A stretch of 64,000 nucleotides of DNA from Corallococcus interemptor (lineage in GTDB: Bacteria; Myxococcota; Myxococcia; Myxococcales; Myxococcaceae), in NCBI RefSeq assembly GCF_003668875.1, contig NZ_RAWM01000028.1, positions 20,216 through 84,215 on the forward strand, written 5' to 3'. The notes beneath the pieces are model-generated. The model did not search any database and was not told where the DNA came from. It saw nothing but the letters and a program-made list of their open reading frames with translations. Shown one piece after another: positions 8,804 through 16,114 of this stretch (positions are counted from its first letter, which is position 1; the number at the start of each line of letters is the position of its first letter). The position numbers and the translations under genes are program-made.

Positions 8804-9907
8804 TCAGCGGGTGAGCTGCTCCAGGAGCGGCGCCCACTGGGAATGGGACAGGTAGAGGCCGGTGCCCGCCGCCGCGATGCCGGCGGTGAGCGCGGCCAGC
8901 ACCCACTTGAGCTTGTTCGGAGCGCGCGTGGGCTTCTTCGTGGCGAAGACGTCCAGCACGCCCAGCTCCTGCTGGGTGAGGTGGGCCAGGGCCTCCGTCT
9001 CCGTGAGCTTCTCGCGGTAGCGCAGGAAGGCCACGAGCAGCGCGGGGTGGGACACGCGCACCTCGTGGGCGAGGAACAGGTCCAGCTCGCGGCGCATGGC
9101 CGCGGCGTCCGGGAAGCGGGCCTCCGGCTTCACCGACAGCGCGCGCTTCACGATGCGCGCGAGCGGTGGCGGCACGTGCGGGGCCACCTTCTGGAGCGGC
9201 GTGAACTTGCCGTCGCGGATGCGCGCGAAGACCTCTCCCGCGGACTTGCCCACGAAGGGGCGGGTGCCGGAGAGGGCCTCGTAGAGCAGCACGCCCAGGG
9301 AGAAGATGTCGGTCCTGGCGTCGATGGGCGCGCCGGTGACCTGCTCCGGGGACATGTACGACGGCGTGCCCACGGCCATGCCCTGCTGGGTGAGGGCTTC
9401 GAGGCTGACGTCCTTGGCGATGCCGAAGTCCATGAGCTTCACCTCACCGGACTTGGTGAGCATGACGTTCGCGGGCTTCAGGTCGCGGTGGATGATGCGG
9501 CGGAAGTGGGCGTGGTCGAGCGCGCTGGCGATGCGCGCGCCGATGACGGCGGCGACGTCCGGAGGCAGCGGGCCGTCCTTGATGAGGCCGTGGAGGGTGG
9601 GGCCATCCACGTACTCCATGACCATGAAGAGGCTGTCGTTCTTCTCCACCAGGTCATAGAGGGTGACGATGTTCTGGTGGCGGAAGGCGGCGAGCGCCAG
9701 GGCCTCACGGCGGAAGCGGGACAGGGCCTCCTGGTCGCGCTGGCCTTCCGGGAGCAGTTCCTTGATGGCGACCTCGCGCTGAAGCAGCTCATGCAGGCCG
9801 CGATACACCAACGCCATGCCGCCCCGGCCCAGCTCGCCGAGCACGCGGCAGGCGCCAATCTTGCGGTGACGGATCCTCTCACTCTTCTCTGCGGCGGCGA
9901 CGGTCAC
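8804..9907 (-). CDS. Ser/Thr protein kinase, C-terminal membrane anchor
   Basis: This 367-residue Hanks-type kinase has its catalytic domain at residues 15-285. All hallmarks are present: GELGRGGMALVYRG, VAIKELL, IIHRDLKPANVML, KLMDFGIAK and YMSPEQ. A short linker leads to one transmembrane helix near the C-terminus (WVLAALTAGIAAAGTGLYL) with only about a dozen residues beyond it, so the kinase is tail-anchored and lacks a sensor domain. The start is GTG at 9907. Bases 9763-9823, inside the N-lobe coding region, recur at 11883-11943 in the duplicated toxin locus, showing that the duplication began inside this gene. Confidence 0.9.
   Translation of the reverse strand: MTVAAAEKSERIRHRKIGACRVLGELGRGGMALVYRGLHELLQREVAIKELLPEGQRDQEALSRFRREALALAAFRHQNIVTLYDLVEKNDSLFMVMEYVDGPTLHGLIKDGPLPPDVAAVIGARIASALDHAHFRRIIHRDLKPANVMLTKSGEVKLMDFGIAKDVSLEALTQQGMAVGTPSYMSPEQVTGAPIDARTDIFSLGVLLYEALSGTRPFVGKSAGEVFARIRDGKFTPLQKVAPHVPPPLARIVKRALSVKPEARFPDAAAMRRELDLFLAHEVRVSHPALLVAFLRYREKLTETEALAHLTQQELGVLDVFATKKPTRAPNKLKWVLAALTAGIAAAGTGLYLSHSQWAPLLEQLTR
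9763..9823. repeat. Source copy of duplicated 61-bp segment
   Basis: These 61 bases lie inside the kinase gene that ends at 8804. They recur at 11883-11943 with one mismatch (CAGCTC here, CAGCGC there). They mark the left end of the segment that was tandemly duplicated to create the second toxin/immunity module. Confidence 0.85.
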
Positions 9908-10052
9908 GGGTCGCAGGGTATCGATTCACGTCTCATGCGTCGATGGGCCCTCCACGAAGGGTCGGGTTCGCACAGGTGTGATGGAAAGGCGCGGTGTCGC
10001 TGTCTCACGCCAGGGCGCCTACCTGCCAGGCGTGGACTGGCAGGATGGGGAC

Positions 10053-10850
10053 ATGAGGCTGCGACGCTGGACGCATGGACTGTGGGTGGTGCTGGGCGTG
10101 GAGCTGGGTGGCTGCGCGGGGCCAAGGCAGGGCGCGTATGAGCAGCGGGGGTTCGACACGCCCTCGAACAGCTGCCGGACCCAGCCGGCGCTTTGCATCG
10201 GGCCGGAGTCGGTGCTCCCGGGGATCCGGGCGGCGGAGGTGGCGGTGGTGGCCGCCGGGGCCGGGGCGATGTTGGATGAGGACGCGAAGCGGTCGGTGGA
10301 GTTCGTGCTGAAGGAGTGCGCGGAGCAGGCACGGTCGCAGGTGCTGCTTCGCTACCACGAGGGCAAGTCCCCCACACGTGAGCAGTGCAAAGAGCAGGTC
10401 CGCAATGCCCAGGGAGAATTCGTCAGCCGTGCCATCTGGCTGGGGGACCAGATGCATGCCGTGGCGCTGGGATGCGTCGAGCAGAAGCATGACTCGATGA
10501 TGCCAGGCCGCTTCAGCATTGAGCCGACCTACCGGTTCGACCGTCGTACAGGCATCAGCACACTGCTCAGCAAGGAAGAGGTCCAGCTGCTCAAGCAGCC
10601 CCGTTTCCGGCATGAACTCAAGGGTACGCTTACGCCGGATGTCGTCATCCACACCGGCCATCCGACGCAGGCGCTTGGGGTCTACGACTTCAAGTTTCCC
10701 TGCACCAACATCGACAGGCCTCCGCCATGGCGAGAGCCTGAAGGTGCGCCACGGGGTTCGCCTTCACAGAAGGAACTCTACATGGAAGCGCTCCAACTGA
10801 ACGCATCGCGGGTCCTGCGCGTCATCCCAAGGCTGGGAATCTTCGAATGA
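10053..10850 (+). CDS. Lipoprotein toxin candidate, copy A (PD-(D/E)xK-like C-terminus)
   Basis: This 265-residue protein starts at ATG 10053, which gives a lipoprotein signal ending in lipobox LGGC. Ala at +2 suggests outer-membrane sorting. After the first third comes a C-terminal domain with TPDVVIHTGHPTQ followed by YDFKFPC. A PD motif followed by D-x-K is the spacing expected of a PD-(D/E)xK nuclease core. The downstream immunity-type gene overlaps it by four bases (ATGA). Lipoprotein plus variable nuclease plus immunity matches the SitA/SitI outer-membrane-exchange toxins of Myxococcus, but I infer this from layout and have not matched it to a named SitA family. The paralogue at 11978 is nearly identical over its first ~100 residues and about half identical afterwards. 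Confidence 0.65.
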   Translation: MRLRRWTHGLWVVLGVELGGCAGPRQGAYEQRGFDTPSNSCRTQPALCIGPESVLPGIRAAEVAVVAAGAGAMLDEDAKRSVEFVLKECAEQARSQVLLRYHEGKSPTREQCKEQVRNAQGEFVSRAIWLGDQMHAVALGCVEQKHDSMMPGRFSIEPTYRFDRRTGISTLLSKEEVQLLKQPRFRHELKGTLTPDVVIHTGHPTQALGVYDFKFPCTNIDRPPPWREPEGAPRGSPSQKELYMEALQLNASRVLRVIPRLGIFE

Positions 10851-11770
10851 AGTCCATCATCCCGACCGTTCGCCTCCGCATTGCGGATGACCATCTCGCC
10901 GTGCGTGACGGGCTTCAAATCTGTCTCTACATGCCGTACCCGCATGAGCACTTGAAGGCCGGAATCCAGCGGGCACTCGACGTGTATCTAGGAGCCGTCG
11001 GAAGAGAGGCCCTGGGGTTCTACGTAGACCTGGATGGCCAATGGCAATCACTCGACACTCAGGGATGGGAGTTCATCCAGCAGGATCTCCAGGGTGAATC
11101 CGGCGCCAGGGTCCACATGGTGGATGCGGCTGGTCCGGATGCCTCCGACACCCTGCATCAGTATGAGTTCGAGTACATTGGAAAGGCATTGGGCCACCCA
11201 GATGCCTATTTCGGCCCCAACGCGGTCAGCGCCCTGCGTATCGGACTCCCCACGGAATACATGGAGGAGCAGGGGCCCAGCCGCGTACGTGAGCTGGCAT
11301 TGGAACTGGCAGGCCTTGTTCCCTTCAGCTCGGGCCATGGAGGCCTTTCGTTCAACGGCATTCCCCAAGCATCCACGGTCCGTGACCAGGTCAAGACATT
11401 GAGCCACCGCTACCCCGCGCTGGACGTGCTCGACCTGGACGATGTGGCCCGGGAGCTGGGCACGCGTGTGCGCGCACCGGCGTGGATGAACTTCCTGGGC
11501 GCGCCTGTCCTCGACGAACTGGGTGGCATCGAGGCCCTGCGCTCCCGGCTGCATTCGCCGGAGACCACCGTGCAGGTGCTCGGGCAGGACCGGGCCGTCG
11601 TCACATTGGGCCCGTATCCAGAGGCCGGCGACACCGAGCAAGGACAGCTGTTGCCGGCCTATCGAGAACTCGCGCGCGTGCTCGAGCCCTTGTTGTACCA
11701 GACGTCGGATCCAGCCGACTCCGACTTCTTCTACAGCACGCGCCGCTGGCAGCGCCGCTTCCTCGACTGA
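10847..11770 (+). CDS. Probable immunity protein, DUF3396/TsiV3-like, copy A
   Basis: This 307-residue cytoplasmic protein has no signal peptide. It resembles the DUF3396 (type VI immunity, TsiV3-like) family. The clearest conserved part is the C-terminal third: ELGTRVRAPAWMNFLGAPVL, GGIEALRSRL and YRELARVLEPLLYQ. Its start codon overlaps the toxin stop (ATGA), so the pair should be translationally coupled, as expected for toxin and antidote. Compared with the copy at 12775, the C-terminal third is about 90% identical while residues 1-190 have diverged strongly. I infer that the divergent part sets toxin specificity. The last bases and the 85 bp after the stop are part of a direct repeat with 13612-13752. 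Confidence 0.7.
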   Translation: MKSIIPTVRLRIADDHLAVRDGLQICLYMPYPHEHLKAGIQRALDVYLGAVGREALGFYVDLDGQWQSLDTQGWEFIQQDLQGESGARVHMVDAAGPDASDTLHQYEFEYIGKALGHPDAYFGPNAVSALRIGLPTEYMEEQGPSRVRELALELAGLVPFSSGHGGLSFNGIPQASTVRDQVKTLSHRYPALDVLDLDDVARELGTRVRAPAWMNFLGAPVLDELGGIEALRSRLHSPETTVQVLGQDRAVVTLGPYPEAGDTEQGQLLPAYRELARVLEPLLYQTSDPADSDFFYSTRRWQRRFLD

Positions 11771-11882
11771 GCGCTCCGCCTCCCGTTCCCCTCCGCCCTG
11801 CACCGCCCCTGACGCGTTCCCATGCTTCCTCCATCCAATCCCTGGGAGGACGCCATGACGGAACGGGATGCATACATCCAGA
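11748..11882. repeat. Duplicated 3' flank, left copy
   Basis: From the last codons of the copy-A immunity gene to base 11882 the sequence matches 13612-13752 with only a few mismatches. Stop-to-ATG spacing is the same in both (85 bp). It includes the ribosome-binding site and first codons of a truncated copy of the 13723 gene. It is the right-hand end of the ancestral duplicated segment. Confidence 0.85.
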
Positions 11883-11902
11883 TGATGGCGACCTCGCGCT
11901 GA
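11855..11902 (+). pseudogene. Truncated 5' remnant of the 13723 coiled-coil gene
   Basis: ATG at 11855 follows a copy of the GGGAGGA ribosome-binding site and reads MTERDAYIQ, the same first nine residues as the intact gene at 13723. It then runs into the copied kinase-gene fragment and stops after 15 codons at 11900-11902. The junction is at 11882/11883. It is a duplication scar, not a functional gene, although its start signals are intact and it may still be translated. Confidence 0.85.
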
Positions 11903-11943
11903 AGCAGCGCATGCAGGCCGCGATACACCAACGCCATGCCGCC
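11883..11943. repeat. Copied fragment of the upstream kinase gene
   Basis: These 61 bp are a one-mismatch copy of 9763-9823 within the kinase gene. The final GCC (11941-11943) also matches the start of the module-A upstream region at 10017. The roughly 193 bp that separate these elements in copy A are therefore missing here, with GCC as the microhomology. The kinase start and its presumed promoter are not duplicated. Confidence 0.85.
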
Positions 11944-11977
11944 TACCTGCCGAGCGTGGACTGGTAGGCTGGGGGAC

Positions 11978-12778
11978 ATGGCACTGCGACGCTGGACGGA
12001 TTGGCTGGGCGTGGTGCTGGCGGTGGGGCTGGGCGGCTGCGCCGGGCCAAGGCAGGGCACGTACGAGCAACGCGGCTTCGACACGCCCTCGAACAGCTGC
12101 CGGACCCAGCCGGCGCTGTGCATCGGGCCGGAGTCGGTGCTCCCGGGGATTCGCGCGGCGGAGGTGGCGGTGGTGGCCGCCGGGGCCGGGGCGATGTTGG
12201 ACGCGGACACCCGGCGCGCGGCGGAGTTCGTGCTGAAGGAGTGCGCGGAGCAGGCACGGTCGCAGGTGCTGCTCCGCGAGCATGGGGGACAAAGCCCCAC
12301 GAAGGAGGAATGCAACGAGGTGGTGGAACGCAATGCGCGTGGGGAGCCCGTCACACGTGCCATGAAATGGGGCACGGCCATGCACCAGGTCGCGCTGGAG
12401 TGCGCCCGGCAGCGGCTCGGCACCTTGATTCCGGGAAGGTTCAGCCTGGAGCCCACGTACCGGTTTGACCGCAAGGCTCCGAAAACAACGTACGTTCCAC
12501 AGGAAGAGGTCAACGCGCTGCTTCGCCAGGGGCGCGGGGCCGAGCTCAAAGGCACTCTGGTCCCCGACGTGGTCATCCATGAGGGACATCCACTGCAGGC
12601 GCAGGCTGTCTATGACTTCAAGTTTCCGTGCCTGAGCAGCGAAACGGATCCGCCCTGGCGGAGGTACCCTCGGGGACACGTCTACGCGGGTGAGTACCAG
12701 CACCAGCTCTACATGGAGGCCCTCAAGCTTTCTGAAGTCCCCATCCGCATCGTCCCCCGGATCGGAGTCGCCCCGTGA
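11978..12778 (+). CDS. Lipoprotein toxin candidate, copy B
   Basis: This 266-residue paralogue of the 10053 protein was chosen to start at ATG 11978, giving the same lipoprotein signal (lipobox LGGC, Ala at +2). The first ~100 residues are close to identical to copy A. Beyond that it has drifted, but PTYRFD, ELKGTL, PDVVIHEGHP and YDFKFPC persist, so the putative PD-(D/E)xK nuclease core is kept. The immunity gene starts at GTG 12775 or ATG 12778, overlapping the stop. The upstream region is short and chimeric: a scrap of the 13723 gene, then a scrap of the kinase gene. It may therefore depend on read-through from module A. Confidence 0.65.
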   Translation: MALRRWTDWLGVVLAVGLGGCAGPRQGTYEQRGFDTPSNSCRTQPALCIGPESVLPGIRAAEVAVVAAGAGAMLDADTRRAAEFVLKECAEQARSQVLLREHGGQSPTKEECNEVVERNARGEPVTRAMKWGTAMHQVALECARQRLGTLIPGRFSLEPTYRFDRKAPKTTYVPQEEVNALLRQGRGAELKGTLVPDVVIHEGHPLQAQAVYDFKFPCLSSETDPPWRRYPRGHVYAGEYQHQLYMEALKLSEVPIRIVPRIGVAP

Positions 12779-13638
12779 TGCATCCCATCCCCCGCATCCG
12801 TGTGCGTGCCCAGAACGGTGCGCTGCTCATCCGCGATGGGCTGCGCATCCACTTCCATATGCCCCAGCCCCATTCGGTCTTGGAGCCGCTCATCGAACGC
12901 GCGCTGGGTGTCTATCGCCAGGCGGTGGGAGCGAGCGCATTGGGTGGGTACGCCAATGAAGAGGGCGAATGGGTCGCGTTGGATGAGGATGGGTGGCGTG
13001 CGGCGCACCAGGAACTCCATGGGGAAGGCTTCTCCAACGTCGTCCTGCGCGATGCGGCTCCAGGTGAGCTGCGCTATCGCTTCGAGTACTTCGGCAAGGA
13101 CCTTGGCAACCTGATCAGCTCCGTGGGCTTCTGGCTGCCCACCGAGTTCCTGGAGGAGCACGGTCCGGACAGGGTGCGTGCGCTGGCATTGGCGTTGGCC
13201 TCGGACCTGCCCTTCTCCTTCGGGCAGGTGGGCCCCTCACTTCAATGTCAGCTGGACGTCCTGGGCGTCCGCGATGAAGTCGACAAGCATCGATTCCGTC
13301 ATCCGGGATTGGACGTATCCATGCTGGACCAGCTCTCCAATACCCTGGGGACCCGCGTCCGTGGCCCGGCCTGGATGAACTTCCTGGGCCCGCCCGTCCT
13401 CGGTGAATTGGGTGGCATCGAGGCCCTGCGCTCCCGGCTCCATTCACCGGACACCACCGTGCAGGCGCTCGGACAGGACCGGGCCGTCGTCACGCTGGGC
13501 CCTCATCCAGAAGCCGGCGACACGGAACAGGGACAGATGTTGCCCGCCTATCGGGAGCTCGCGCGTGTGCTCGAGCCCTGGCTGTATCAGTCCTCCACTC
13601 CCGAGGAGCGCCGCTGGCAGCGCCGCTTCCTCGACTGA
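12775..13638 (+). CDS. Probable immunity protein, DUF3396/TsiV3-like, copy B
   Basis: This 287-residue paralogue of the 10847 immunity protein begins at GTG 12775 (overlapping the toxin TGA) or at ATG 12778, which reads MHPIPRIRVRAQNG. The C-terminal segment (LGTRVRGPAWMNFLG, GGIEALRSRLHSPDTTVQ, AYRELARVLEPWLYQ) nearly equals copy A. The first two thirds share only scattered residues and lack about 15 residues present in copy A. Conserved at the end and variable before it is the pattern expected if the variable part contacts a variable toxin. It should act in the cytoplasm, or wherever the imported toxin refolds. Confidence 0.7.
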   Translation: MMHPIPRIRVRAQNGALLIRDGLRIHFHMPQPHSVLEPLIERALGVYRQAVGASALGGYANEEGEWVALDEDGWRAAHQELHGEGFSNVVLRDAAPGELRYRFEYFGKDLGNLISSVGFWLPTEFLEEHGPDRVRALALALASDLPFSFGQVGPSLQCQLDVLGVRDEVDKHRFRHPGLDVSMLDQLSNTLGTRVRGPAWMNFLGPPVLGELGGIEALRSRLHSPDTTVQALGQDRAVVTLGPHPEAGDTEQGQMLPAYRELARVLEPWLYQSSTPEERRWQRRFLD

Positions 13639-13752
13639 GCGCTCCGCCTCCCGTTCCCCTCCGCCCTGCACCGCCCCTGACGCGTTCCCATGCTTCTCCC
13701 ATCCAATCCCTGGGAGGACTGCATGACGGAACGGGACGCATACATCCAGAAG
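13612..13752. repeat. Duplicated 3' flank, right (intact) copy
   Basis: This matches 11748-11882. It covers the last codons of the copy-B immunity gene, an 84-bp spacer and the first ~30 bases of the 13723 gene. The coding DNA between the repeats has diverged far more than the repeats themselves. Confidence 0.85.
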
Positions 13753-14310
13753 ATGGAGGCCGAGCAGCGTGAGGCGACCGCTCGCTTCCGCGAAATCGAA
13801 GCCCAGGCGGACCTGGCCGACAGCGAGGACACCCTCGACGTCCTCACCGGCGCCCGCGCTTTCAACGACGACGTCGACCGCGAGCTCCAGGCGCTGCGCC
13901 GCGCGGACGCGCGTGACTGGGAGCGGCTCAAGAACGGCGCGGACACCGCCCGCCGCCGCTTCCATGAACACCTGGACCGCGCCGGCACCCGCTTCGAAGC
14001 GCTCCGCGAAGGCTACCGCCGCCAGCGTGAAGCCGAGCTGAACGCGCTCGGCGCGCAGATGGACCGCTGGGTCGCCTCCCGCCAGCGCACCCGCGCCGAG
14101 GACTCGCTGCTCACCCGCGAGGAGCTCGACTTCATCACCCGCGGCCTGAAGACCGCCGGCGCGCTGCTGGAGAACCTGCGCCACGCGCGCGGCCACGTGT
14201 GGAAGACGGCCCGGGATCAGTACGAGGCCAACTGGCGCGAGCTGGTGGAGCGCTCCCGCCGCATCCGCGCCGACGCCGCCCTGGAGGAACCCGGCGCCTC
14301 CCCGCCCTGA
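13723..14310 (+). CDS. Coiled-coil protein of unknown function
   Basis: This 195-residue soluble protein is rich in Glu, Arg and Ala, with long heptad-like helices throughout (for example MEAEQREATARFREIEAQAD and VERSRRIRAD). It has no signal peptide or membrane span, and I do not recognise the family. ATG 13723 was chosen because GGGAGGA lies six bases upstream and because the same ATG context is copied at 11855. Its 5' end was caught in the toxin-module duplication, but the intact gene is single. It lies downstream of the second immunity gene on the same strand. A strong hairpin follows at 14371. Confidence 0.7.
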   Translation: MTERDAYIQKMEAEQREATARFREIEAQADLADSEDTLDVLTGARAFNDDVDRELQALRRADARDWERLKNGADTARRRFHEHLDRAGTRFEALREGYRRQREAELNALGAQMDRWVASRQRTRAEDSLLTREELDFITRGLKTAGALLENLRHARGHVWKTARDQYEANWRELVERSRRIRADAALEEPGASPP

Positions 14311-14370
14311 CGCCCCCATCTTCACCAACGCCACACGGCTGGCACACGGCTACGCTAGGAGCGCCCCCAC

Positions 14371-14408
14371 CTGGAGGGACACGGCCCGGAAGGACCGTGC
14401 CCCTCCAG
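14371..14408 (+). terminator. Strong hairpin just upstream of the ppx/gppA gene
   Basis: Bases 14371-14384 pair with 14395-14408: thirteen base pairs and one mismatch around a 10-base loop. GCGTTTT follows. It could terminate transcription of the coiled-coil gene. Because it ends only 20 bases before the ppx/gppA ATG, it could also act as a leader hairpin. The T-run is short for a classical terminator. Confidence 0.55.
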
Positions 14409-14428
14409 GCGTTTTCGCCCGCGAGCCC

Positions 14429-15949
14429 ATGGCCCTTCCCGCACGCCCCTCCCCGACTCCCGTCCTCGCCGCCATCGATGTGGGCACCAACGCCGTGCGC
14501 CTGGAGCTGGCCCGCCCGGACGCCGAGGGCTCGCTCGAAACCCTGCACCAGGAGCGAGACCCCATCCGCCCCGGCGAGGGCGTCTTCACCACCGGCGAGA
14601 TGTCCCCGGAGACCGCCGACCGGCTCCTGTCCACCCTGCGCCGCTACGCCGCCCTCTGCCGCCGCCACAAGGCCCAGGTGCGCGCCGTGGCCACCAGCGC
14701 CCTGCGCGAGGCCCGGAACCGCGCGGACATCGTGCGCCGCGTGCACGAAGAAGCAGGCCTGGAGCTGGAGGTCGTCAGCGGCAAGGAGGAGGCCCGCCTC
14801 ATCTGCCTGGGCGTGCTGCACCGGAAGCCCGCCAACGCCCGCTCGCTGCTCGTGGACATTGGCGGCGGCAGCACGGAGGTCGCCATCACCACCGGCGAGA
14901 AGCCCGACGAGCTCTGGAGCCTCTCCCTGGGCTCCGTGCGGCTCACGGAGGTGTTCGACACCGCGCGCACCGTGACGCCCAAGCAGCTGCGGCTGATGCG
15001 CAGCTTCGTGGAGGAGACGCTCCACAAGACGCTCCCGGAGAAGCTCCCCGCGCTGCCCCGCGTCGCGCTGGGCTCGTCCGGCACCATTGGCGCCGTGGTG
15101 GGCTTCGCGGCCGCGGACAACGGAGGCAACGCCACCGTGCGACAGCTCACCCAGACCGTGGAGACCCTGGCGAAGATGCCGCCGGAGCGCCGGCGCAAGC
15201 GCTTCGACCCGCGCCGCGCGGACATCATCGTCTCCGGCGCCGTCATCCTGGAGGGCGTCGCGCGCCACCTGGGCGTGGAGTCCGTCAGCATCGTCAACCG
15301 GGGCCTGCGCGACGGCGTGCTGGTGGACCTGCTCTACCGCCAGGACGAATCGCGCGAGGACCCCAGCCTCGCGGACGCGGCCCTCGTCATGGGCCAGCGC
15401 TTCCGCTTCGACGAGAAGCACGCCCGCCAGGTGGCCCGTATGTCATTGGCCCTCTTCGACGGGCTGGCCTCGCTGCACCAGCTGCCCCTGTCCGTGCGCC
15501 CGCACCTGGAGGTCGCCGCGCTGCTGCACGACATCGGCACGGCGGTCAGCTACGAGCGCCACCACCGCCACACGTACTACCTCATCCACAACGCGGACAT
15601 CCCGGGCCTGGCGGACCACGAGCGGGAAATCATCGCGCGCGTCGCCCGCTACCACCGCCGCTCCATGCCGGAGCTGACCCACTCCGGCATGGCCGGGCTG
15701 ACCCCGTCCGACGCCCGGCGCGTGCGCAAGCTGGCCACGCTCCTGCGCGTGGCGAACGCGCTGGACCACAGCCACCACCAGCCCATCAAGGACTTCAAGG
15801 TGACGGACGGCCGCGAGGCGGTGACCCTGCACCTGCACGCCCGCCACCCGCTCGACCTGGAGCTGTGGAACGTCGAGCGCGAGGCCGCCTCGTTCCGCAA
15901 GGTGTTCGGCAAGCGGCTCGCGTTCCAGGTGCATACGACCGGACGCTAG
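14429..15949 (+). CDS. Exopolyphosphatase / pppGpp phosphohydrolase, Ppx/GppA family
   Basis: This 506-residue enzyme hydrolyses inorganic polyphosphate and/or the 5' phosphate of pppGpp. The N-terminal ASKHA phosphatase fold shows AAIDVGTNAVRLEL (phosphate 1), AVATSALREARN, LLVDIGGGSTEVA (phosphate 2) and LGSSGTIGAVV. The C-terminal third (about 320-500) is an HD-like helical domain with ALLHDIG, YHRRSMPE and LLRVANALDHSHHQ, as in E. coli Ppx. Length matches the long two-domain class. In myxobacteria polyphosphate and (p)ppGpp both affect starvation development, so a regulatory role is likely. Ppx and GppA activity cannot be separated by sequence reading alone. Confidence 0.9.
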   Translation: MALPARPSPTPVLAAIDVGTNAVRLELARPDAEGSLETLHQERDPIRPGEGVFTTGEMSPETADRLLSTLRRYAALCRRHKAQVRAVATSALREARNRADIVRRVHEEAGLELEVVSGKEEARLICLGVLHRKPANARSLLVDIGGGSTEVAITTGEKPDELWSLSLGSVRLTEVFDTARTVTPKQLRLMRSFVEETLHKTLPEKLPALPRVALGSSGTIGAVVGFAAADNGGNATVRQLTQTVETLAKMPPERRRKRFDPRRADIIVSGAVILEGVARHLGVESVSIVNRGLRDGVLVDLLYRQDESREDPSLADAALVMGQRFRFDEKHARQVARMSLALFDGLASLHQLPLSVRPHLEVAALLHDIGTAVSYERHHRHTYYLIHNADIPGLADHEREIIARVARYHRRSMPELTHSGMAGLTPSDARRVRKLATLLRVANALDHSHHQPIKDFKVTDGREAVTLHLHARHPLDLELWNVEREAASFRKVFGKRLAFQVHTTGR

Positions 15950-15968
15950 GGCCTTGAGCCCCCCTGCC

Positions 15969-15989
15969 CGCTCCCCTGCGGAGGGAGCG
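15969..15989 (+). terminator. Hairpin after ppx/gppA
   Basis: CGCTCCC (15969-15975) pairs perfectly with GGGAGCG (15983-15989) across a 7-base loop, 19 bases after the stop. No T-tract follows. It is a candidate terminator or mRNA 3'-end stabiliser. Confidence 0.4.
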
Positions 15990-16114
15990 TGGCGCCGTTC
16001 CTGCCCGGCCGCGTCAGCGTGGCCAGAGTCCAGACCAAGGGGTCCCGTGTGCCTTTCGAGCGCCGTGGGCCTTCACGTCTTTTCAGGGCGCCCGGCGGGG
16101 GCAAGGAGCGGAAC

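Noticed and set aside
8620..8906. Short open frames opposite queF and the following intergenic region
   Set aside because: No conserved segments, and the opposite strand encodes the complete QueF motif set.
14350..14366. Sigma-54-like TGGCAC-N-GC element upstream of ppx/gppA
   Set aside because: The GG to GC spacing is eleven rather than ten bases and the downstream half is poor.
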